DNA of 64,000 bases from the NCBI GenBank assembly GCA_900298995.1, contig OMIC01000037.1, forward strand, positions 102,690-166,689, in the 5' to 3' direction. Below the pieces are notes generated by a model. The model ran no database searches and was not told the DNA's origin. It saw only the letters and a program-made list of their open reading frames with translations. Every line of letters begins with the position of its first letter. Position 1 is the stretch's first letter. Positions 9,629 through 19,286 of this stretch are shown here, piece by piece. This DNA comes from Hyphomicrobiaceae bacterium (GTDB lineage: Bacteria > Pseudomonadota > Alphaproteobacteria > Rhizobiales > Aestuariivirgaceae). A program made the translations under genes and the position numbers.

Positions 9629-10045
9629 CTATTTTCCGGTCCGCCGCAACCGCACGATGATGTCCACGCGGTCGATTTCGGTCGCGGGCGGCAGCGGTGG
9701 AAGCCCCTTCAGCTCGATGTCCGTGGTGCCAATGTCCACCAGCGAGCCGGTCTCCTCGAGGAAATAGTGGAAATGATTCGATGTGTTGGTGTCGAAGAAG
9801 GTTGTCTGGCCCTCGAACGCCACTTCGCGCAGCAACCCCGCTGACTTGAACTGGTTGAGGGTATTGTAGACCGTTGCAAGCGACACGCCGATCCTGGCGG
9901 CCAGCGCCTCCTGATGCAGGGATTCCGCACTCACATGCCGATCCCCCGAGCCGAACAGGATGGCCGCCAGCGCCAGCCGCTGGCGTGTCGGCCGAAGGCC
10001 GGCAATTCTGAGACGCTCGGAGAGGTTCCGATGAGACGCATTCAT
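9629..10045 (-). CDS. irr: Iron response regulator Irr (Fur family)
   Basis: 138 residues with the Fur-family winged helix (LRPTRQRLALAAILF, then SLATVYNTLNQFKSAGLL as recognition helix). The segment DTNTSNHFHYFLEETG holds His at about 91 and 93, where Irr proteins carry the histidine-rich heme/metal site; the zinc-binding CxxC pairs of true Fur are missing. Irr senses heme availability and controls iron-using genes through ICE sites. The location next to fabA-fabB-fabI is the conserved rhizobial arrangement and supports Irr over Fur, Zur or PerR. An ICE-like dyad occurs elsewhere in this window, upstream of nfu. Confidence 0.9.
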   Translation of the reverse strand: MNASHRNLSERLRIAGLRPTRQRLALAAILFGSGDRHVSAESLHQEALAARIGVSLATVYNTLNQFKSAGLLREVAFEGQTTFFDTNTSNHFHYFLEETGSLVDIGTTDIELKGLPPLPPATEIDRVDIIVRLRRTGK

Positions 10046-10055
10046 GATGTCTACC

Positions 10056-10084
10056 CTTATAGGCGAAACTGGATTTGCAAGGCA
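10056..10084 (-). promoter_or_regulatory. Possible irr promoter
   Basis: On the minus strand TTGCCT is followed after 18 bases by TATAAG (plus-strand 10056-10061). The -10 box ends only about ten bases before the irr ATG at 10045, which would give a very short leader. No ICE-type dyad is visible here, so direct Irr autoregulation is not supported by this stretch. Confidence 0.35.
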
Positions 10085-10127
10085 ATCATGGCGCGGATGC
10101 GGCCGGAAGCGGCTCTCACTTGCGGGC

Positions 10128-10156
10128 TTGGACCCCGAATTTCCTTGTGATATTAA
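10128..10156 (+). promoter_or_regulatory. Probable fabA operon promoter
   Basis: TTGGAC (10128-10133) and TATTAA (10151-10156) are separated by 17 bases, a good housekeeping sigma factor match in the 157-nt irr-fabA divergent gap. The fabA ATG is 46 bases further on. This would drive fabA-fabB-fabI, whose genes follow each other with gaps of only 13 and 7 bases. Confidence 0.55.
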
Positions 10157-10202
10157 CGAACTGGTCCGGCCTGGCCGGATGAAACGGGCATCCTGAGGCA
10201 GA

Positions 10203-10715
10203 ATGAGCGAACCGAAAGCGCACTATGATTACGAGGATCTGCTGGCCTGTGGGCGCGGTGAGCTTTTTGGCCCCGGCAATGCTCAACTGCCGCTGCCTCC
10301 GATGCTGATGTTTGACCGGATTACCGAGATTTCCAAGGATGGCGGCGAAGCCGGACTTGGCAAGATCGTCGCTGAATTCGACATCAAGCCCGACCTCTGG
10401 TTCTTCGGGTGCCACTTCAAGGGTGATCCCGTGATGCCGGGGTGTCTCGGACTTGACGCGCTCTGGCAGATGACGGGCTTTTTCCTCGGCTGGCTCGGCG
10501 AGCCCGGCCGGGGCCGGGCACTTGGCGTGGGCGAGGTCAAACTCAGCGGCATGGTGACGCCGATCATCCGGCGGGTCACCTATGAGGTCGAGATTACCCG
10601 GCTCATACTGCGCCGCCTCAAGATGGCCGTGTCCAACGGCGTCATGAAGGCTGATGGCGAAACGGTTTACCAGGTCACCGACATGAAGGTCGGGCTGTTC
10701 CAGCCCGCGACCTGA
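10203..10715 (+). CDS. fabA: 3-hydroxydecanoyl-ACP dehydratase/isomerase
   Basis: 170 residues, the standard FabA length. The active-site segment [24 protein letters not shown] supplies His71 and Asp85. FabA dehydrates 3-hydroxydecanoyl-ACP and isomerises trans-2 to cis-3-decenoyl-ACP, the branch point for unsaturated fatty acids. Its occurrence with FabB immediately downstream indicates the classical anaerobic unsaturated fatty acid pathway. It is divergent from irr. Confidence 0.97.
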   Translation: MSEPKAHYDYEDLLACGRGELFGPGNAQLPLPPMLMFDRITEISKDGGEAGLGKIVAEFDIKPDLWFFGCHFKGDPVMPGCLGLDALWQMTGFFLGWLGEPGRGRALGVGEVKLSGMVTPIIRRVTYEVEITRLILRRLKMAVSNGVMKADGETVYQVTDMKVGLFQPAT

Positions 10716-10728
10716 GAAAGGAAGCAAG

Positions 10729-11940
10729 ATGCGGCGCGTCGTCGTCACTGGGCTCGGTGTGGTGTCGAGCATCGGGAGCAATGTGCAGGAAGTCCTCAAC
10801 TCTCTCTATGACGCAAAGTCCGGCATCGTGAAGGCCGATGACTATGAGCGGCTCGGCTTCCGCTGTCAGGTGCATGGTGCGCCAAGCTTCGACCTCGACT
10901 GCATCGATCGACGCGTCAGGCGGTTCATGGGCGATGGTGCGGCGTGGAATTATGCGGCCATGCAGCAGGCAATTGTCGATTCCGGTCTCGAGGACGCAGA
11001 CGTCAAGAATGACCGCACGGGAATCATCATGGGCTCTGGTGGCCCGTCGACGCGCACCATTGTGCAGGCCGCCGACACGACGCGGGAGAAGGGCCCCAAG
11101 CGCGTCGGCCCCTTTGCTGTTCCGGCTGCCATGTCGAGCACTAATTCTGCAACGCTGGCAACGCCTTTTGGCATCCGCGGCGTCAATTATTCGATATCCT
11201 CGGCCTGTGCGACATCCGCGCACTGCATCGGAAATGCCGCCGAGCTGATCCAATGGGGCAAGCAGGATGTGATGTTCGCTGGCGGTGGCGAAGAGCTCGA
11301 CTGGACCCTTTCGGTTCTGTTTGACGCGATGGGCGCCATGTCGAGCAAATACAACGAGACGCCCCAGAAGGCTTCACGCGCCTATGACAAGAACCGCGAC
11401 GGCTTCGTGATTGCCGGCGGTGCAGGCACTGTCGTCCTTGAAGAGCTCTCCCATGCCAAGGCGCGTGGCGCCAAGATATATGCTGAACTTGCCGGCTATG
11501 GCGCTACCTCGGATGGTTTCGACATGGTTCAACCCTCTGGTGAAGGTGCGGTGCGCTGCATGAAGCAGGCCATGGCATCGGCCGCAAGCATCGACTATAT
11601 CAACCCGCATGCCACGTCGACGCCGATTGGAGACAAGAAGGAAATCGAGGCGATCCGCGCTGTTTTCGGCGACAGGATACCGCCGATCTCAGGCACGAAA
11701 TCGCTGACCGGTCATTCACTCGGCGCGGTTGGTGTCCAGGAGGCGATCTATTCAATTCTCATGATGAAGAACAATTTCATCTGCGAAAGCGCCAATATCG
11801 AAGAGCTGGATCCGGAATTCACCGATGTTCCGATCGTCCGCAAACGCATCGACAACGCCCGGATCGACACCGTCATGTCGAACAGCTTCGGCTTCGGCGG
11901 CACCAATGCAACTCTCGTATTCCAGCGCTACAACGGTTGA
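10729..11940 (+). CDS. fabB: 3-oxoacyl-ACP synthase I
   Basis: 403 residues with the Cys-His-His triad of elongating ketoacyl synthases: [12 protein letters not shown] (Cys about 160), [11 protein letters not shown] and [12 protein letters not shown]. FabB elongates the cis-3-decenoyl product of FabA, so the pair defines cis-vaccenate-type lipid synthesis. It begins 13 bases after fabA and ends 7 bases before fabI. The C-terminal [14 protein letters not shown] motif is intact. Confidence 0.97.
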   Translation: MRRVVVTGLGVVSSIGSNVQEVLNSLYDAKSGIVKADDYERLGFRCQVHGAPSFDLDCIDRRVRRFMGDGAAWNYAAMQQAIVDSGLEDADVKNDRTGIIMGSGGPSTRTIVQAADTTREKGPKRVGPFAVPAAMSSTNSATLATPFGIRGVNYSISSACATSAHCIGNAAELIQWGKQDVMFAGGGEELDWTLSVLFDAMGAMSSKYNETPQKASRAYDKNRDGFVIAGGAGTVVLEELSHAKARGAKIYAELAGYGATSDGFDMVQPSGEGAVRCMKQAMASAASIDYINPHATSTPIGDKKEIEAIRAVFGDRIPPISGTKSLTGHSLGAVGVQEAIYSILMMKNNFICESANIEELDPEFTDVPIVRKRIDNARIDTVMSNSFGFGGTNATLVFQRYNG

Positions 11941-11947
11941 TCCTGAC

Positions 11948-12748
11948 ATGACAACTTCACTGATGGCCGGCCGACGTGGACTCATCATGGGCGTCGCCAA
12001 TGATCACTCCATAGCCTGGGGCATTGCACAGCAGCTTCATCAGCATGGCGCACAGCTTGCCTTTACCTATCAGGGTGAAGCCTTTGGACGGCGAGTGAAG
12101 CCCCTGGCCGAGTCAGTCGGATCGGATGTGCTTCTTCCCTGCGATGTCGAGGACATCTCGACGGTGGATGCTGTTTTTGCCGCGCTCAAGGAGAAGTGGG
12201 GCACCATCGATTTTCTGGTTCATGCCATCGCCTTCTCCGACAAGAACGAGCTCAAGGGAAAATACGCCGACACCACGCGCCAGAATTTCATCCGGACCAT
12301 GGTGATCTCCTGTTTCTCGTTCACCGAAATCGCCAAGCGGGCGGCAGCGTTGATGCCGAACGGCGGATCGCTGGTGACCCTTACCTATGGCGGATCGGTG
12401 AGGGTGATGCCCAACTACAATGTCATGGGTGTAGCCAAGGCGGCTCTCGAATCCTCGGTCCGCTATCTTGCAGCCGATTACGGACCGCAGGGAATTCGCA
12501 TCAATGCCATATCGGCGGGACCGATGCGGACGCTGGCCGGTGCCGGTATCGGTGATGCCCGTGCCATGTTCAGCTACCAGCAGGATCATGCGCCACTGCG
12601 GCGGACGATCACGCTGGACGAAGTGGGCGGCGCCGGTCTCTATCTGTTGTCGCCTCTCTCGGGCGGCGTCACCGGCGAGATCCATTATGTGGACTCAGGC
12701 TACAACATCATATCGATGCCCCGGCCCGAAGATCTCAAGACGGTCTAG
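11948..12748 (+). CDS. fabI: Enoyl-ACP reductase (NADH)
   Basis: 266 residues of the short-chain dehydrogenase fold. GLIMGVANDHSIAWGIA is the FabI-specific nucleotide-binding loop. The active site is Tyr157-(6 residues)-Lys164 in YNVMGVAKAAL, with Tyr147 upstream. It performs the last reduction of each elongation cycle and is the triclosan-type target enzyme. The open frame extends upstream to 11825, but that part lies inside fabB, and the ATG at 11948 fits the family N-terminus. Many alphaproteobacteria have two fabI paralogues; this is the one linked to fabA-fabB. Confidence 0.95.
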   Translation: MTTSLMAGRRGLIMGVANDHSIAWGIAQQLHQHGAQLAFTYQGEAFGRRVKPLAESVGSDVLLPCDVEDISTVDAVFAALKEKWGTIDFLVHAIAFSDKNELKGKYADTTRQNFIRTMVISCFSFTEIAKRAAALMPNGGSLVTLTYGGSVRVMPNYNVMGVAKAALESSVRYLAADYGPQGIRINAISAGPMRTLAGAGIGDARAMFSYQQDHAPLRRTITLDEVGGAGLYLLSPLSGGVTGEIHYVDSGYNIISMPRPEDLKTV

Positions 12749-12768
12749 CGCGGAAGGTTGCGCCGCCA

Positions 12769-12786
12769 GGAACCGATGCTGGTTTC
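12769..12786 (+). terminator. Weak hairpin between convergent fabI and the MoeB-like gene
   Basis: GGAACC (12769-12774) can pair with GGTTTC (12781-12786), allowing one G-U, across the loop GATGCT. No T-run follows on either strand, so it is at best a weak terminator. The remaining 97-nt convergent gap shows nothing else recognisable. Confidence 0.2.
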
Positions 12787-12845
12787 GTCCTTGCAATCGG
12801 ACCCCACTTTCCTAAACGATGCGTCATGTCTGCAACTCCAGGGGT

Positions 12846-13667
12846 CTAGCCCTGACCGTCGCGATAGTTTTCGGCACGGAGCGACGTGATGACCGGATCG
12901 CGGCCTGACAGCGGGTTGTCCGGGTTCCAGGCGAGGCGGGTTTCGTAGAAGCGACAAGCCAGTGCATCATACATGATCAGGCGGCCCACCAGGCTGTCAC
13001 CGATCCCTAGCAGCTCCTTGATGACTTCCATGGCCTGCATGGAACCGATGATTCCCGGCAAAGCGCCAAGGACGCCGGCTTCCTCGCATGCCGGAAACAG
13101 TCCGCGCGGTGGTAGTTCTCCCATCAGGCAGCGGTAAGTGGGCCAGGGCGTGCCATCGGGTGACGATTCGTGCGGCTTGAACGTCGAGAGTTGACCGTCA
13201 AACTGACCGACTGCCGCCGAGACCAGCGTTTTCCGCGCCAGATAGCAGGCATCGCTGACCAGATAGCGGGTCGGAAAATTGTCACAGCCATCGGCTACCA
13301 GATCATAACCGGAGATGATGTCGAGCGCATTTTCGGCCGTAATGCGGTGGTTGTGCTCAACCACGGTCGTATGCGGATTAAGGGCTTCCAGGGTCTCTCT
13401 CGCGCTGCGTGTCTTGGCTGTGCCCACCCGGCCCGTGGCGTGGATGATCTGGCGCTGGAGATTGGAGAGGCTCACCGTGTCATTGTCGATGATGCCGATG
13501 GTGCCTACGCCAGCGGCCGCGAGATAACAGAGCAGTGGCGATCCGAGACCGCCTGCGCCCACAACCAGCACACGTGACAATTTCAGCTTGGTCTGACCCG
13601 GTCCTCCCACCTCATGGAGCACGAGGTGGCGGGCGTAGCGCTCGATCTCGTCGGCTGAGAGCGCCAT
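12846..13667 (-). CDS. MoeB/ThiF-type adenylyltransferase (E1-like)
   Basis: 273 residues from the ATG at 13667; a GTG one codon earlier is possible. The Rossmann ATP-binding loop VLVVGAGGLGSPLL and the SNLQRQIIH segment with the catalytic Arg identify the ThiF/MoeB/HesA superfamily, which adenylates the C-terminal Gly of MoaD- or ThiS-like sulfur carriers. TYRCLMGE supplies a candidate catalytic Cys region. The paired CxxC zinc knuckles of E. coli MoeB are incomplete: the first position of CYRC is Thr here and I find no second pair. The partner, MoaD or ThiS, is not in the window. Its start overlaps the dut stop (TGATG). Confidence 0.85.
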   Translation of the reverse strand: MALSADEIERYARHLVLHEVGGPGQTKLKLSRVLVVGAGGLGSPLLCYLAAAGVGTIGIIDNDTVSLSNLQRQIIHATGRVGTAKTRSARETLEALNPHTTVVEHNHRITAENALDIISGYDLVADGCDNFPTRYLVSDACYLARKTLVSAAVGQFDGQLSTFKPHESSPDGTPWPTYRCLMGELPPRGLFPACEEAGVLGALPGIIGSMQAMEVIKELLGIGDSLVGRLIMYDALACRFYETRLAWNPDNPLSGRDPVITSLRAENYRDGQG

Positions 13668-14107
13668 CACCGCTTGCCAGAAGAGCCGAAGCCAGATTCT
13701 CCCCGCATGGTTGCATCAAGCAGGGTCACTTCCCGCCAGGCAATCTGGGTGACAGGAGCCACGACGAGCTGCGCGATCCGGTCGCCCCGGGTAATGACAA
13801 AGGGGTGCTCTCCGTGATTGATCAGCGCCACCTTGATTTCACCCCGGTAGTCGCAATCGACGGTGCCAGGTGCATTCAGGACCGTCACGCCATGCTTGAC
13901 GGCGAGGCCTGATCGCGGACGAATCTGTCCCTCGAAACCTTGTGGAAGGGAAATTGCGAGCCCGGTCGGAACAAGCCCTCGTCCCTGTGGTTCAATCGTG
14001 AGATCCGCCGCGGCCCGGAGGTCCATCCCTGCTGCGCCACCGGATTCGTATGCAGGCAGGGGAAGATCTTCGCCGTTCGGCAAACGCCGGATCTCGACGC
14101 TGATCAT
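13667..14107 (-). CDS. dut: dUTP diphosphatase
   Basis: 146 residues with the five trimeric dUTPase motifs in order, including AAGMDLRA (motif 1), [11 protein letters not shown] (motif 2), [11 protein letters not shown] (motif 3, catalytic Asp and Tyr), [10 protein letters not shown] (motif 4) and the C-terminal arm [10 protein letters not shown] (motif 5). It hydrolyses dUTP to dUMP, keeping uracil out of DNA and feeding dTMP synthesis. It overlaps coaBC by four bases (ATGA). Confidence 0.97.
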   Translation of the reverse strand: MISVEIRRLPNGEDLPLPAYESGGAAGMDLRAAADLTIEPQGRGLVPTGLAISLPQGFEGQIRPRSGLAVKHGVTVLNAPGTVDCDYRGEIKVALINHGEHPFVITRGDRIAQLVVAPVTQIAWREVTLLDATMRGESGFGSSGKR

Positions 14108-15327
14108 GAGACGGCCTTATCTTGTGCTGTCATCATGTCCGCCAGGCGCTCCATCAGCCTCAGGGCGACATCATCCTTGCTCATCGGCGACCAGCTCTCG
14201 ATGCCTGCCACCGTGATGAGATGCACGGTATTGCTGTCACCGCCGAATACACCGGACTTGCTGCTCACATCATTGGCCACGATGATGTCACACCCCTTCT
14301 TCTTCAGCTTCTCCCGCGCATGTTCCGCAATGCGTTCGGTTTCGGCTGCAAAGCCCACTACGAGACGTGGTCGTTGTCTGTGCTTCGATATCGTTGCCAG
14401 AATATCGGGATTCTCCGTCAGCTGCAGCGATGGAGGCCCGCTGGTGATCTTCTTCAGCTTTTCAGGGGCCATGGTGGCCACACGCCAGTCGGCCACAGCA
14501 GCCGTAAACACGGCAAGATCGGATGGCATTTCGCTCTCGCAGGCGGTGAGCATCTCCTGTGCAGTTTCGACGCGGATCAACTTTACGCCTGCCGGTGCAG
14601 ACAGCGATACAGGACCTGAAATCAGCACGGTGTCTGCGCCGAGCGATGCCGCGGCACGAGCGATGGCATAGCCCTGTTTTCCCGATGAATGGTTCGAAAT
14701 GAACCGGACAGGATCGATAGGCTCGCGTGTTGGACCAGCCGTAACCACTACCTTGCGGCCCGCCAGGGGCTGGTCCCTGGGCTGCAGCAGGCCGATGATG
14801 GTCTCGAGAATCTCGCCGGGTTCAGCCATGCGTCCGGGCCCGAATTCGCCGCAGGCCATCTCGCCCTCTCCCGGGCCTACCACTGCAATGCCGCGCCGCT
14901 GCAGGGTCGCTACATTGTCTTCAGTAGCCGGATGCCGCCACATCCGCACATTCATGGCGGGTGCAATCAGAACCGGCTTGTCCGTGGCGAGCAGAGCCGT
15001 TGTCGCAAGATCATCGGCAAGCCCATTGGCCATCTTTGCCATGAGATCGGCTGTGGCTGGCACAACGACCAGCAGATCGGCCGAGCGCGACAGCTGGATA
15101 TGACCCATCTCGACCTCGTCGGTGAGATCAAACAGCGCGGTATGAACCTTCTCGCCCGAGAGACTTGCAAGCGACAGCGGCGTCACGAAGGCCTGCGCAG
15201 CCTTTGTCATGATGATGCGGACCCGGATGCCGCGGGTCTTCAGCAGCCGCACGAGTTCATGCGTCTTGTAAGCGGCAATGCCGCCCCCGATGATGAGAAG
15301 AACTGTTTTTCCTGCCGTTATGGTCAT
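14104..15327 (-). CDS. coaBC: Bifunctional phosphopantothenoylcysteine decarboxylase/synthetase
   Basis: 407 residues. The N-terminal flavoprotein half (about 1-180) has GHIQLSR with the catalytic His, PAMNVRMW, and the [14 protein letters not shown] loop with the Cys proton donor of CoaC. The C-terminal half has [26 protein letters not shown], the CoaB nucleotide- and substrate-binding region. Together they make 4'-phosphopantetheine from phosphopantothenate and cysteine in CoA synthesis. The order ubiE-ubiB-coaBC-dut is conserved in rhizobia. Confidence 0.96.
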   Translation of the reverse strand: MTITAGKTVLLIIGGGIAAYKTHELVRLLKTRGIRVRIIMTKAAQAFVTPLSLASLSGEKVHTALFDLTDEVEMGHIQLSRSADLLVVVPATADLMAKMANGLADDLATTALLATDKPVLIAPAMNVRMWRHPATEDNVATLQRRGIAVVGPGEGEMACGEFGPGRMAEPGEILETIIGLLQPRDQPLAGRKVVVTAGPTREPIDPVRFISNHSSGKQGYAIARAAASLGADTVLISGPVSLSAPAGVKLIRVETAQEMLTACESEMPSDLAVFTAAVADWRVATMAPEKLKKITSGPPSLQLTENPDILATISKHRQRPRLVVGFAAETERIAEHAREKLKKKGCDIIVANDVSSKSGVFGGDSNTVHLITVAGIESWSPMSKDDVALRLMERLADMMTAQDKAVS

Positions 15328-15369
15328 ATTTTCAGTATGCCAGCATTCATCGCGGCCCGCCAGCGGGCT

Positions 15370-16932
15370 TCACAGGAAGGGCCGGACCGCGATGACCGCC
15401 AGCGACAAGGCTGCCACGGCCAGCCAGATCAGTTTCCAGCGTGACGCCCGGGCCTCGGCGCGGGCGAGCCGTTCGGCGCTTTCCCTGTCGAGCCGCAGAC
15501 CTCCGCCCTCGGCCATGCCGGCGAGCAGGCTGGCACCTCGTGAGGCATCCTCCAGCATGGTTGGAAGGCGGCTGAACATGTGCACAAGATTGCTGGTTGC
15601 GTCCTCGAGCTTTCCTGCAGGTCCAAGCTTGCGCTCCATCCAGCTCCTCACCACCGGCTCGGCCGTTACCCACATGTTGAGATCCGGGTTCAGCGTCCGG
15701 GCAACACCCTCCACCACAACCATCGTCTTCTGCAGCAGCAGAAGCTGTGGCTGGGTTTGCATGTCGAACTGAGAGGTCACCTCGAAGAGCTGTGTCAGCA
15801 GGCGCGCCATGGAGATCTGACTGGCAGGCCGGTCCATGATCGGCTCGCCAATGGCCCGGATGGCCTGTGCGAAGACCGCAGGATCATGCTCAGGCGGAAC
15901 ATAGCCCGCCTCGAAGTGAACCTCACTGACCCGCATGTAGTTCCTGGTGATGAAGCCATAGAGTATCTCGGCAAGGAACATGCTTTCCTTGCGGCCCAGG
16001 CGTCCGACAATGCCGAAGTCAACCGCGACAAGCACGCCCGCCTCATCAACGAACAGATTTCCCTGATGCATGTCGGCATGGAAGAATCCGTCGCGGATGG
16101 CATGGCGCAGAAAGCTCTGGATGACCGTATCGCCCAGTTTGACCAGATCAAAACCCTGAGCATGCAGTGCCTCGATATCGGAAATCGGCGTGCCGTCGAT
16201 CCACTCGGTTGTCAGAACCTCGCGGTTGGTTCGTTCCCAATCCACTCTTGGCACACGGAAACCAGGATCCTCTCTGGTGTTCTCCGCCATCTCGGAGAGC
16301 GCAGCGGCTTCCATCCGCAGGTCGAGCTCCTGCTTCATCGATTGTTCAAGCATGTGCACGGCTGCGACCGGCCGAAGTCTCCGGCCTTCGGTGCTGAAAC
16401 GTTCGATCAGCCGCGCGGCAAAATAGAAGCTGCCGAGGTCCGCCTTGAAACGCCTTTCGACGCCTGGCCTGAGGACCTTGACGGCGAGCTCGCGTCCGTC
16501 TGCCCGCCTCGCCTTGTGTACCTGCGCGATCGAGGCGGCCGCCACGGGAGGCCCGAATTCCACAAAGAGATCACCGGGCTCTGCACCCAGATTGGTTCGT
16601 ATGATTGCCTCCGCCGTTTCGGTGGGAAAGGGCGGAAGCCGGTCCTGAAGGGCCTTGAGCTCAAAGGCACGCCTGGGCCCGACCAGATCAGGACGTGTTG
16701 AAAGAAACTGTCCGAGCTTGATGTAGCTCGGTCCCAGTGAGGACAGGGCAGCGGCGACGGCATTGGCATCGCTGGCCGGGGGCCTTCGCGTTCCGATCCT
16801 GGCAATCGAAAGACCGAGCCTTGCCGACCAGGGCAGTTGCCTGATCTGTTCTGGCGTCAGCAAGGCATCATAGGCTGCCAGTGTGCGGCCGGCCCGGAGA
16901 AGGCTGAGAGTGTAGCGGATGGATGCGAACAT
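15370..16932 (-). CDS. ubiB: UbiB, ABC1/aarF family protein for ubiquinone synthesis
   Basis: 520 residues. The atypical kinase-like core contains the family-defining KxGQ motif in LGPSYIKLGQFLSTRPDL and the catalytic region FFHADMHQGNLFV with VDFGIVGRLG. The C-terminus ends in a hydrophobic segment (WLAVAALSLAVIAV) that should anchor it in the inner membrane. UbiB proteins are ATPases needed for coenzyme Q production. It lies directly after ubiE on the minus strand; the ubiE TGA and ubiB ATG share one base. Confidence 0.95.
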   Translation of the reverse strand: MFASIRYTLSLLRAGRTLAAYDALLTPEQIRQLPWSARLGLSIARIGTRRPPASDANAVAAALSSLGPSYIKLGQFLSTRPDLVGPRRAFELKALQDRLPPFPTETAEAIIRTNLGAEPGDLFVEFGPPVAAASIAQVHKARRADGRELAVKVLRPGVERRFKADLGSFYFAARLIERFSTEGRRLRPVAAVHMLEQSMKQELDLRMEAAALSEMAENTREDPGFRVPRVDWERTNREVLTTEWIDGTPISDIEALHAQGFDLVKLGDTVIQSFLRHAIRDGFFHADMHQGNLFVDEAGVLVAVDFGIVGRLGRKESMFLAEILYGFITRNYMRVSEVHFEAGYVPPEHDPAVFAQAIRAIGEPIMDRPASQISMARLLTQLFEVTSQFDMQTQPQLLLLQKTMVVVEGVARTLNPDLNMWVTAEPVVRSWMERKLGPAGKLEDATSNLVHMFSRLPTMLEDASRGASLLAGMAEGGGLRLDRESAERLARAEARASRWKLIWLAVAALSLAVIAVRPFL

Positions 16933-17699
16933 CAGATCCGCCAGCCGGAGTGGATGGCGACCACGCCGCCTGTCAGGTTACGATAGGTCGCATTGGCAAA
17001 ACCTGCCGCGGTGATCATCGTCTTGAAGTCTTCCTGCTTGGGGAAGGGGCGGATCGATTCCACGAGATAACGGTAGGGATGGCCGTCGCCTGTCACAACC
17101 TTGCCAACAGCCGGTATGACCGTGAAGGAATAGGCATCATAGATCCTGTCGAGGAGTGGAACATCGACCTGCGAGAATTCAAGACAGAGAAAGCGGCCGC
17201 CTGGCTTCAACACACGATGGGCCTCAGCCAGCGCCCGGTCGATATGTGTCACGTTGCGGATTCCGAAGGCAATGGTGTAGCTGTCAAAGCCCTTGTCCGT
17301 GAATGGCAGAGACTCAGCATTTCCGACGCTGAAGGTACAGCGTCCGGTGAGGGCATCGGCCGTCGCACGCTTGCGCCCCTCGCCCACCATCTCCGGGGAG
17401 ATATCCGTCACACAGACCCGGACATTCGGCCCGCCCGCGCGGAGAATGCGAAATGCGACATCGCCCGTTCCGCCCGCCACGTCGAGATGCTGCCAGGCCA
17501 TCGGCCCGCGCGGCGGATTGAGCATGGCGACAAGGTCATCCTTCCACAGCCGGTGCAACCCGCCTGACATCAGGTCATTCATCTGGTCATAGCGCTCGGC
17601 AACCTTGGAGAAGACGTCATTGACGAGTGACTGCTTCTCACCCTCGCCCACACGGCGGAAACCAAAGGCCACATCCTGTTCGGCCTGCTTGTCGGTCAT
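16932..17699 (-). CDS. ubiE: Ubiquinone/menaquinone C-methyltransferase
   Basis: About 255 residues from the ATG at 17699; an in-frame GTG at 17714 would add five. The SAM-binding motif I is [36 protein letters not shown] at the N-terminus and [18 protein letters not shown] with CLEFSQV are UbiE signature blocks. It methylates the C2 position of the benzoquinol ring in ubiquinone synthesis. It is followed directly by ubiB. Confidence 0.95.
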   Translation of the reverse strand: MTDKQAEQDVAFGFRRVGEGEKQSLVNDVFSKVAERYDQMNDLMSGGLHRLWKDDLVAMLNPPRGPMAWQHLDVAGGTGDVAFRILRAGGPNVRVCVTDISPEMVGEGRKRATADALTGRCTFSVGNAESLPFTDKGFDSYTIAFGIRNVTHIDRALAEAHRVLKPGGRFLCLEFSQVDVPLLDRIYDAYSFTVIPAVGKVVTGDGHPYRYLVESIRPFPKQEDFKTMITAAGFANATYRNLTGGVVAIHSGWRI

Positions 17700-17722
17700 C
17701 TCGAGAACTCCCACCCCATCCC

Positions 17723-19279
17723 CTATCTCCTCAACAACTGGCGAAGTTCACCAATCCGCATGGCGCCGGTGAGATGGGCAATGGCAAAATAGCTTACCAC
17801 GCCGGCTGAAACGAGAGCCAAAAGTCCCCAGGCGGCGGCCAGAAATCCAGCGCCCGGTGCATAATTGTCATGCAGAAGCAGATTGCCGCCCAGAAGCAGT
17901 CCGCCCATCGCGAGGGCGGACAGGATGATCCGCGGCAGGCGCGCCCGTGACCGCTCGTCGAGCTTGAAAAGCCCTTGCCGTGACAGGGCTGCCCCGAGCA
18001 GTCCGGCGTTCACCCAGGCTGCGAGCGAGGTGGCCAGTGCAATCCCGACATGACCCATGTACCGTGACAGGAGAAGGCTTGCCGCCACATTGATGGCGAC
18101 GGACGCGACCGCATAGCGCATCGGAGTGCGGGTATCCTCACGGGCATAGAACCCAGGCTGGAAGACCTTCGCAAGCGAAAAGGCGGGGAGCCCCGCAGCA
18201 AAGGCGAGAAGCGCGGGCGCCACTGCAAAGCTGTCTGCACGGGTAAAGGCGCCGTGTTCGAAGACCGTGTGAATGATCGGATGCGGTATGGCCATCAGGG
18301 CAATGGCGGAGGGCAGTGTCAGGAACATGGACAGTTCCAGAGCGCGGTTCTGGCTGGCCAATGCCCCTACGCCATCACCTGCCCGCAGCTTTCGTGACAG
18401 ATCGGGCAGCAGCACAACCCCGATGGCCACGCCGATGACACCCAGAGGCAACTGGTAAAGCCGGTCTGCGTAGTAAAGAAAGGCAACAGCGCCCGGAAGG
18501 GTCGTGGCGATCATGGTGGCCACCAGGAGATTGATCTGCATGACACCGCCCGAGATGATCCCGGGGATCGACAGGGCAATGACACGCCGCACATCTGGCG
18601 TCAGCCTCGGCCAGCGCGGTATGAGCCGCATGTTGGCCCGGTTGCAGGCGAAAGCGAGCATCGCATATTGTGCGACACCCGATGCGAAGAGGCCCCAGGC
18701 GAAGATATGGCCTGTTGCCGGCGTGTTTCCGGTGGCGAGAAGCCATGCCACGCCATTTGACGCGATCATCACCACATTGAGCAGGATCGGCGCAGCGGCA
18801 GCAGCCGTGAACCTATTCAGGCTGTTGAGCACTCCGGACTGCAGTGCCGTCAGCGACATGAACAGGAGATAGGGGAAGCAGATTCGCGTCAGGCTGACGG
18901 TCAGCTCCAGCATGTTGCTGTCACCGGTGAAGCCAGGTGCGATGACGTAGATCAGCAAGGGCATCGCCATCATGGCGACAGCCGAGAACAGCACCAACCA
19001 GGCAAGCAGGACGGAAAACACGTCGATCGCAAAAGCCCTGGCATTGGCTTCGCCCTCACCCTCGACCCGCTTTGCGAAAAGCGGCACGAACGCGTTGTTG
19101 AAAGCGCCCTCGGCAAACAGTGCACGGAACAGGTTTGGAAAACGCTGCGCCACGAAGAAGGCCTCGGCCACATAGCCGGTGCCGAGGGTGAAGGCGATCA
19201 ACTGATCCCGGAGAAAGCCGAGAATCCGGCTGACCAAGGTCAATCCACCCACCGTTGCTGCGGATTTGGCGAGCGACAT
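17723..19279 (-). CDS. murJ: Lipid II flippase MurJ
   Basis: A 518-residue integral membrane protein with about 13-14 hydrophobic segments. The N-terminus [20 protein letters not shown] and the [27 protein letters not shown] region are characteristic of MurJ/MviN of the MOP exporter superfamily. It flips lipid II across the inner membrane for peptidoglycan synthesis. It lies 7 bases downstream of glnD, an arrangement common in rhizobia. Confidence 0.96.
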   Translation of the reverse strand: MSLAKSAATVGGLTLVSRILGFLRDQLIAFTLGTGYVAEAFFVAQRFPNLFRALFAEGAFNNAFVPLFAKRVEGEGEANARAFAIDVFSVLLAWLVLFSAVAMMAMPLLIYVIAPGFTGDSNMLELTVSLTRICFPYLLFMSLTALQSGVLNSLNRFTAAAAAPILLNVVMIASNGVAWLLATGNTPATGHIFAWGLFASGVAQYAMLAFACNRANMRLIPRWPRLTPDVRRVIALSIPGIISGGVMQINLLVATMIATTLPGAVAFLYYADRLYQLPLGVIGVAIGVVLLPDLSRKLRAGDGVGALASQNRALELSMFLTLPSAIALMAIPHPIIHTVFEHGAFTRADSFAVAPALLAFAAGLPAFSLAKVFQPGFYAREDTRTPMRYAVASVAINVAASLLLSRYMGHVGIALATSLAAWVNAGLLGAALSRQGLFKLDERSRARLPRIILSALAMGGLLLGGNLLLHDNYAPGAGFLAAAWGLLALVSAGVVSYFAIAHLTGAMRIGELRQLLRR

Positions 19280-19286
19280 GCGGAGA

